Assembly: GCF_017873605.1 (NCBI RefSeq) | Contig: NZ_JAGGKI010000009.1 | Location: 124,001-188,000 of the forward strand | DNA: 64,000 nt | Reading direction: 5' to 3' | Origin: Paenibacillus lactis | GTDB taxonomy: Bacteria; Bacillota; Bacilli; Paenibacillales; Paenibacillaceae | In this document: positions 60,643-64,000 of the stretch, piece by piece | Position numbering within the stretch: the stretch's first letter is position 1 | How the letters are laid out: every line of letters begins with the position of its first letter | Position numbers and translations under genes: made by a program | Notes under the pieces: generated by a model | Databases searched by the model: none | Told to the model about the DNA's origin: nothing | The model's input: the letters and a program-made list of their open reading frames with translations, nothing else

Positions 60643-61500
60643 ATGCCAGTCGATCATCACATTGTCTCTTTTGGCAACGAAGAAGAGGAATTTTACTATC
60701 ATCGCATTCATCGAACGCGGCCCTTCGAGCGGAATAACCATTATCACGGAACGTACGAGATCTATTATCTGATCTCCGGTGAACGCAGTTATTTCATTAA
60801 AGAAAAGCTATATTCGATCCAAGCCGGAGATCTGATCCTGATCAACAAATTCGATGTTCATAAAACATCCGGCCAAGGCGATCCCGAGCATGAGCGCATT
60901 GTCATTAATTTCAGCGACTCCTTCCTGGGCAGCGGTCATCCGTTCCTGCCCGCCAGCTTGCTGACGATGTTCGAGCTGGACCAGCCCGTACTGCGGCTGA
61001 GTCCTTCCGAGCAGAGCAGCGTCATGCAAATTCTCGACAGCATGGCTGCCGAAATTTTGAACCGGCCTTCAGCCTTCGAGCATATGCTCCGCCTGCTGCT
61101 GACAGAACTGCTGATCAAGGCGAACCGCTTGTCCGCTTCCGCCATAAAGCCTGCGTCACCGTCCTTGAACCCGCTGCATCAGAAAATTACGGATGTCGTC
61201 CAGTTTATCAACAGCCATTATCCGCTCAAAATCACGCTCAAGCAGCTCTCCGATACCTTTTACATCAGTCCGTTCTACCTCAGCCGCATATTCAAGGAAA
61301 TCACCGGCTTTACGATCGTCAATTATATTCAGCTGACGCGGATCCGGGAGGCCCAGCGGCTGCTGGTCAGCACCGACCTGCGGATCGTCGATATTGCGGA
61401 GACCGTCGGATTTGAAAGCCTGACCCATTTTGACCGCACATTCAAAAAAATGACCAGCATGACCGCAAGCCGATACCGGAAGTTGAATAGCCAAGTATAA
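60643..61500 (+). CDS. AraC-family regulator of the uronate genes
   Basis: A 285-residue regulator: N-terminal cupin-like sensor domain (HYHGTYEIYYLISGERSYFI ... GDLILINKFDVH, about 28-78) and C-terminal double HTH (LKQLSDTFYISPFYLSRIFKEITGFTIVNYIQLTRIREAQRLLVSTDLRIVDIAETVGFESLTHFDRTFKKMTSMTASRYRK). It is transcribed divergently from uxaC across a 194-base region, so it is likely to activate the uxa operon in response to uronate. RBS GGAGGG. Confidence 0.9.
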   Translation: MPVDHHIVSFGNEEEEFYYHRIHRTRPFERNNHYHGTYEIYYLISGERSYFIKEKLYSIQAGDLILINKFDVHKTSGQGDPEHERIVINFSDSFLGSGHPFLPASLLTMFELDQPVLRLSPSEQSSVMQILDSMAAEILNRPSAFEHMLRLLLTELLIKANRLSASAIKPASPSLNPLHQKITDVVQFINSHYPLKITLKQLSDTFYISPFYLSRIFKEITGFTIVNYIQLTRIREAQRLLVSTDLRIVDIAETVGFESLTHFDRTFKKMTSMTASRYRKLNSQV

Positions 61501-61614
61501 ACACTCATGACGGGCAGCTCATCCTGGCCACAGTTGATGGCGATGATATCAGGAGCTAACTCATAAACCATCCCCGACTTGCTTATTACCCGCTTTTTTC
61601 GTTCATCCCATATA

Positions 61615-61666
61615 TATAAAAAACCGGAAAGGGCGTTTCTTCATCCATAAGAAACGCCCTTTCCGG
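61615..61666 (-). terminator. Terminator of the spoIIIE/ftsK gene
   Basis: An 18-base perfect stem CCGGAAAGGGCGTTTCTT / AAGAAACGCCCTTTCCGG (61624-61641 with 61649-61666); minus strand tail TTTTTTATATATA. Very strong. Confidence 0.93.
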
Positions 61667-61687
61667 ACCTGATCGGCTTAAACTTCA

Positions 61688-64000
61688 TCAGCTTATTCGG
61701 TTTTGCTGCTGCTGATACTGCTCCATCGACATCAGCACTTCGCGTGGCTTGCTGCCCTCATAGGGACCTATAACCCCGCGGGCTTCCATGGAATCGATGA
61801 GCCGCGCCGCTCGGGTATAGCCGACGCGCATTCTCCGCTGCAGCAAGGAAACGGAGGCCTGCTTCGCTTCAAGGACGATGGTGACTGCCTGATCGTACAG
61901 CTCATCGAGCTCCTCATCCTCGGATTGCCCGGACTCCTCAATCTCCGGAACAAGCGATTCGTCATATTCCGCCTGCCCCTGATCGCGCACGAAGGAGACG
62001 ATATTCTCAACCTCCTGGTCGCTCATAAAAGCTCCCTGTACGCGAATCGGTTTGGATGACCCCATTGGCATAAACAGCATGTCGCCACGGCCAAGGAGCT
62101 TCTCCGCACCGGCCATATCGAGTATGGTCCGTGAGTCGACCTGAGAGGAAACGCCAAAGGCGATCCGTGAAGGGATATTCGCTTTGATAACGCCCGTAAT
62201 GACATCGACCGACGGCCGCTGCGTGGCTATGATCAGATGGATGCCCGCGGCACGGGCCATCTGCGCGAGACGGGTAATAGCATCCTCCACGTCGTTAGCC
62301 GCTACCATCATCAAGTCTGCGAGCTCGTCCACGATAACGACGATATATGGCAAAACCGCCGCCGGATTATCTTTCATTAGATTGTTATAACCTTCGATAT
62401 TGCGGGTGCCTGACTTGGAGAAGAGATCGTAGCGCTTCTCCATTTCGACCACGATTTTCTTCAAGGCGAGCGACGCCCGCTTCGGATCGGTCACGACCGG
62501 TGCCATCAAATGCGGAATCCCGTTATAAACATTCAGCTCGACCATCTTCGGATCGACCATCAGGAACTTGACCTCATCCGGCTTGGCCTTATACAGAATG
62601 CTCGTAATGATCCCGTTGATACAGACCGATTTACCCGACCCTGTCGCACCTGCGACGAGCAAATGGGGCATCCGTGCCAGGTTGCCGACGATCGTCTGGC
62701 CCGAAATATCCCGGCCAAAGGCGATCGACAGCTTCGATTCGGCCTCCTGGAAGATCGGTGTCTCCATAACCTCACGCATGGTTACAATGGATACCTCATT
62801 ATTCGGCACTTCGATGCCGATGGCGGATTTGCCCGGAATCGGTGCCTCCATCCGAATATCCTTGGCAGCCAGCGCAAGGGCGATGTCATCCGTCAGGTTG
62901 ACGATTCGGCTGACCTTTACGCCGATATCCGGCTGGATTTCATAGCGGGTCACCGAAGGCCCTCTTACGACCTCCAGCACCTTGGCACGGACGCCGAAGC
63001 TTTCCAGCGTAGCTTCCAGCTTGCGGGCCGTCTGCATGTAATCGCTCTGATCCCCGCCTTTTCCGCCATTCTTCGGCTTGGACAGCAAACGGAAAGGAGG
63101 CAACTTATAAGGCTTAGGCGGTGGTGCGGGAGGCGCGGCAGGGATGGATTCTTCGGCTCCATTCCCGGCACCATCCAAGCTGTTTGCGCCTGCTGCTGCG
63201 CCGTCTCCCTCTGCTACGGCTTGGCCGTCATCGACCGCAGCTTCCGAATGCTGCAGCGATACGTCCATTCCCTGTTCGCCGATTGGCCCGTCCAAATCAT
63301 CAGCCTCCTCGTGCAGGCTGCCTTCCTGCTTCACCTGCTCGAAGAAATCACGGATAATCGGCGAGGAAGGAGCGCCTGAATGTTCGGCTGCTTCCGGTGA
63401 CAAATGCGGTTCATCGTCATTCCGGTACAGAACCTTCTCGTCTTCATCATGAACTCCGTTCCCGGCCGTAAATACCGGTGCTTGGTCATCATCATGATCA
63501 TCGTTGAAATCGGGCGCTGCCTGAGCCGTTTTCTGACCCTTGCCGCCAAACAGCTGGAAAAACTGCGGGGCTTTACGACGCGGCAGCCGCAGCTCCTCCA
63601 TATCGTCCAAATCATCATCAAAATCGTCCGGCAGCGGCGTCCGCTCTTCCTTCGCGGCTGTTCTGGCAGCGGCTTTGGCCTTCGTCTGCCGACTGTTCAT
63701 CTTCTTCTGCAGCCGTTCTCCCGCCTTGACGACTCTTACGCGGAACATTCGCATCAAATCCACATAAGACAAGTTCGTAATCAGCATAAAGCTGATAAAC
63801 AGCATGACGATGACAATAAGTCTTGCGCCAAGGCTGCCAAACAGCATGATCAACAGCGCAAACTGCAAGGCTCCGACATATCCTCCGCTGATATCTCTGC
63901 CCATAACGGGGTGTTGATCGCTGCGAACCTCCCCATGCAGAAGCTCTCCTTGCAAATCGCTATGTATCTGGCTCATCACATTCGAAGCAGTCAACTGCCC
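61688..64000 (-). CDS. spoIIIE: DNA translocase FtsK/SpoIIIE (5' end beyond window)
   Basis: At least 770 residues are visible and the frame is open to the window edge; the true start and probably the first membrane helices lie outside. Seen: C-terminal part of the membrane domain (two helices, about 42-80), a long acidic, Pro/Ala-rich linker (about 105-310), then the RecA-like motor with Walker A VAGATGSGKSVCI (about 462-474) and Walker B YIVVIVDELADLM (about 562-574), and a C-terminal gamma domain with winged helix (QASVSLLQRRMRVGYTRAARLIDSMEARGVI). It pumps chromosomal DNA across the septum during division and sporulation. Confidence 0.95.
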   Translation of the reverse strand, partial: GQLTASNVMSQIHSDLQGELLHGEVRSDQHPVMGRDISGGYVGALQFALLIMLFGSLGARLIVIVMLFISFMLITNLSYVDLMRMFRVRVVKAGERLQKKMNSRQTKAKAAARTAAKEERTPLPDDFDDDLDDMEELRLPRRKAPQFFQLFGGKGQKTAQAAPDFNDDHDDDQAPVFTAGNGVHDEDEKVLYRNDDEPHLSPEAAEHSGAPSSPIIRDFFEQVKQEGSLHEEADDLDGPIGEQGMDVSLQHSEAAVDDGQAVAEGDGAAAGANSLDGAGNGAEESIPAAPPAPPPKPYKLPPFRLLSKPKNGGKGGDQSDYMQTARKLEATLESFGVRAKVLEVVRGPSVTRYEIQPDIGVKVSRIVNLTDDIALALAAKDIRMEAPIPGKSAIGIEVPNNEVSIVTMREVMETPIFQEAESKLSIAFGRDISGQTIVGNLARMPHLLVAGATGSGKSVCINGIITSILYKAKPDEVKFLMVDPKMVELNVYNGIPHLMAPVVTDPKRASLALKKIVVEMEKRYDLFSKSGTRNIEGYNNLMKDNPAAVLPYIVVIVDELADLMMVAANDVEDAITRLAQMARAAGIHLIIATQRPSVDVITGVIKANIPSRIAFGVSSQVDSRTILDMAGAEKLLGRGDMLFMPMGSSKPIRVQGAFMSDQEVENIVSFVRDQGQAEYDESLVPEIEESGQSEDEELDELYDQAVTIVLEAKQASVSLLQRRMRVGYTRAARLIDSMEARGVIGPYEGSKPREVLMSMEQYQQQQNRIS

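Noticed and set aside
1..64000. tRNA, rRNA, riboswitch, integrase or transposase signals
   Set aside because: I looked for cloverleaf ends, T-box and common riboswitch cores, and DDE/recombinase motifs and found none that I can support by eye; a covariance-model scan would be the proper test.

Overview
The window looks like a chromosomal segment of an endospore-forming Bacillota bacterium, most likely Paenibacillus or a close relative. The reasons are the spore genes (spoVS, sleB, a SpoIIIE/FtsK translocase), the Bacillus-type gene order miaB-ricA ... spoVS-ymdB-rny-recX-recA-cinA-pgsA-rodZ/ymfM-ymfK-ymfJ-ymfI-ymfH-ymfF ... spoIIIE, strong AGGAGG ribosome binding sites, many TTG/GTG starts, and a moderately high G+C (near 50-55% by eye). 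The genus is an inference. No rRNA, tRNA, CRISPR array, transposase or prophage was seen.

Layout. 1-2.7 kb: a PadR/DUF1700/DUF4097 envelope-stress type operon whose last gene carries an apparent frameshift, then azoR. 2.8-4.9 kb: a DUF2087 protein, a YpdA-type bacillithiol-disulfide reductase and DUF441. 5.1-8.6 kb: a tightly packed cassette of a polyprenyl-phosphate phosphoribosyltransferase, a HAD phosphatase, two half-size EamA/SMR (ArnE/ArnF-like) proteins and a polytopic GT-C-like protein. I read it as a candidate lipid-linked pentose pathway. 8.7-11.3 kb: a homodimeric-type ABC exporter and a small conserved unknown. 11.35-14.74 kb: an AT-rich island with a LysR regulator divergent from a UbiD/UbiX decarboxylase pair (bsdA/bsdC/bsdB type), probably acquired by transfer. 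14.8-20.3 kb: a Nudix hydrolase, an IscA-like protein, and a BmrC/BmrD heterodimeric multidrug exporter. The exporter is preceded by a promoter, a short leader ORF and an intrinsic terminator, so attenuation control is likely.

20.3-31.9 kb is a mixed accessory region: an SLH-domain secreted protein, a lone protein with a HepT-like RX4HXY motif, an ABC ATPase/permease pair, an OPT peptide transporter coupled to a PqqD-like protein, two lipoproteins, a cysteine-rich copper-storage-type protein beside a CobW/COG0523 metal GTPase, moaB, and an AcuI/YhdH oxidoreductase. 31.9-34.9 kb is an NAD salvage unit (Nudix-HTH regulator of NrtR type, nicotinamidase, nicotinate phosphoribosyltransferase) with a palindrome over its promoter.

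35-64 kb is the conserved core region, almost entirely on the minus strand: RicA, MiaB, a PduL-type phosphotransacylase, an M19 dipeptidase, SpoVS, YmdB, RNase Y, RecX, RecA with a LexA box, CinA, PgsA, YajQ, a 57-residue membrane protein, RodZ, YmfK, YmfJ, YmfI, two M16 peptidase homologues, SleB, and the 3' part of spoIIIE running off the window end. A galacturonate/pectin catabolic block (uxaC-uxaB-uxaA-GH105 with a divergent AraC regulator, and a MITE-like repeat) sits between sleB and spoIIIE. It does not belong to the conserved order and was probably inserted there.
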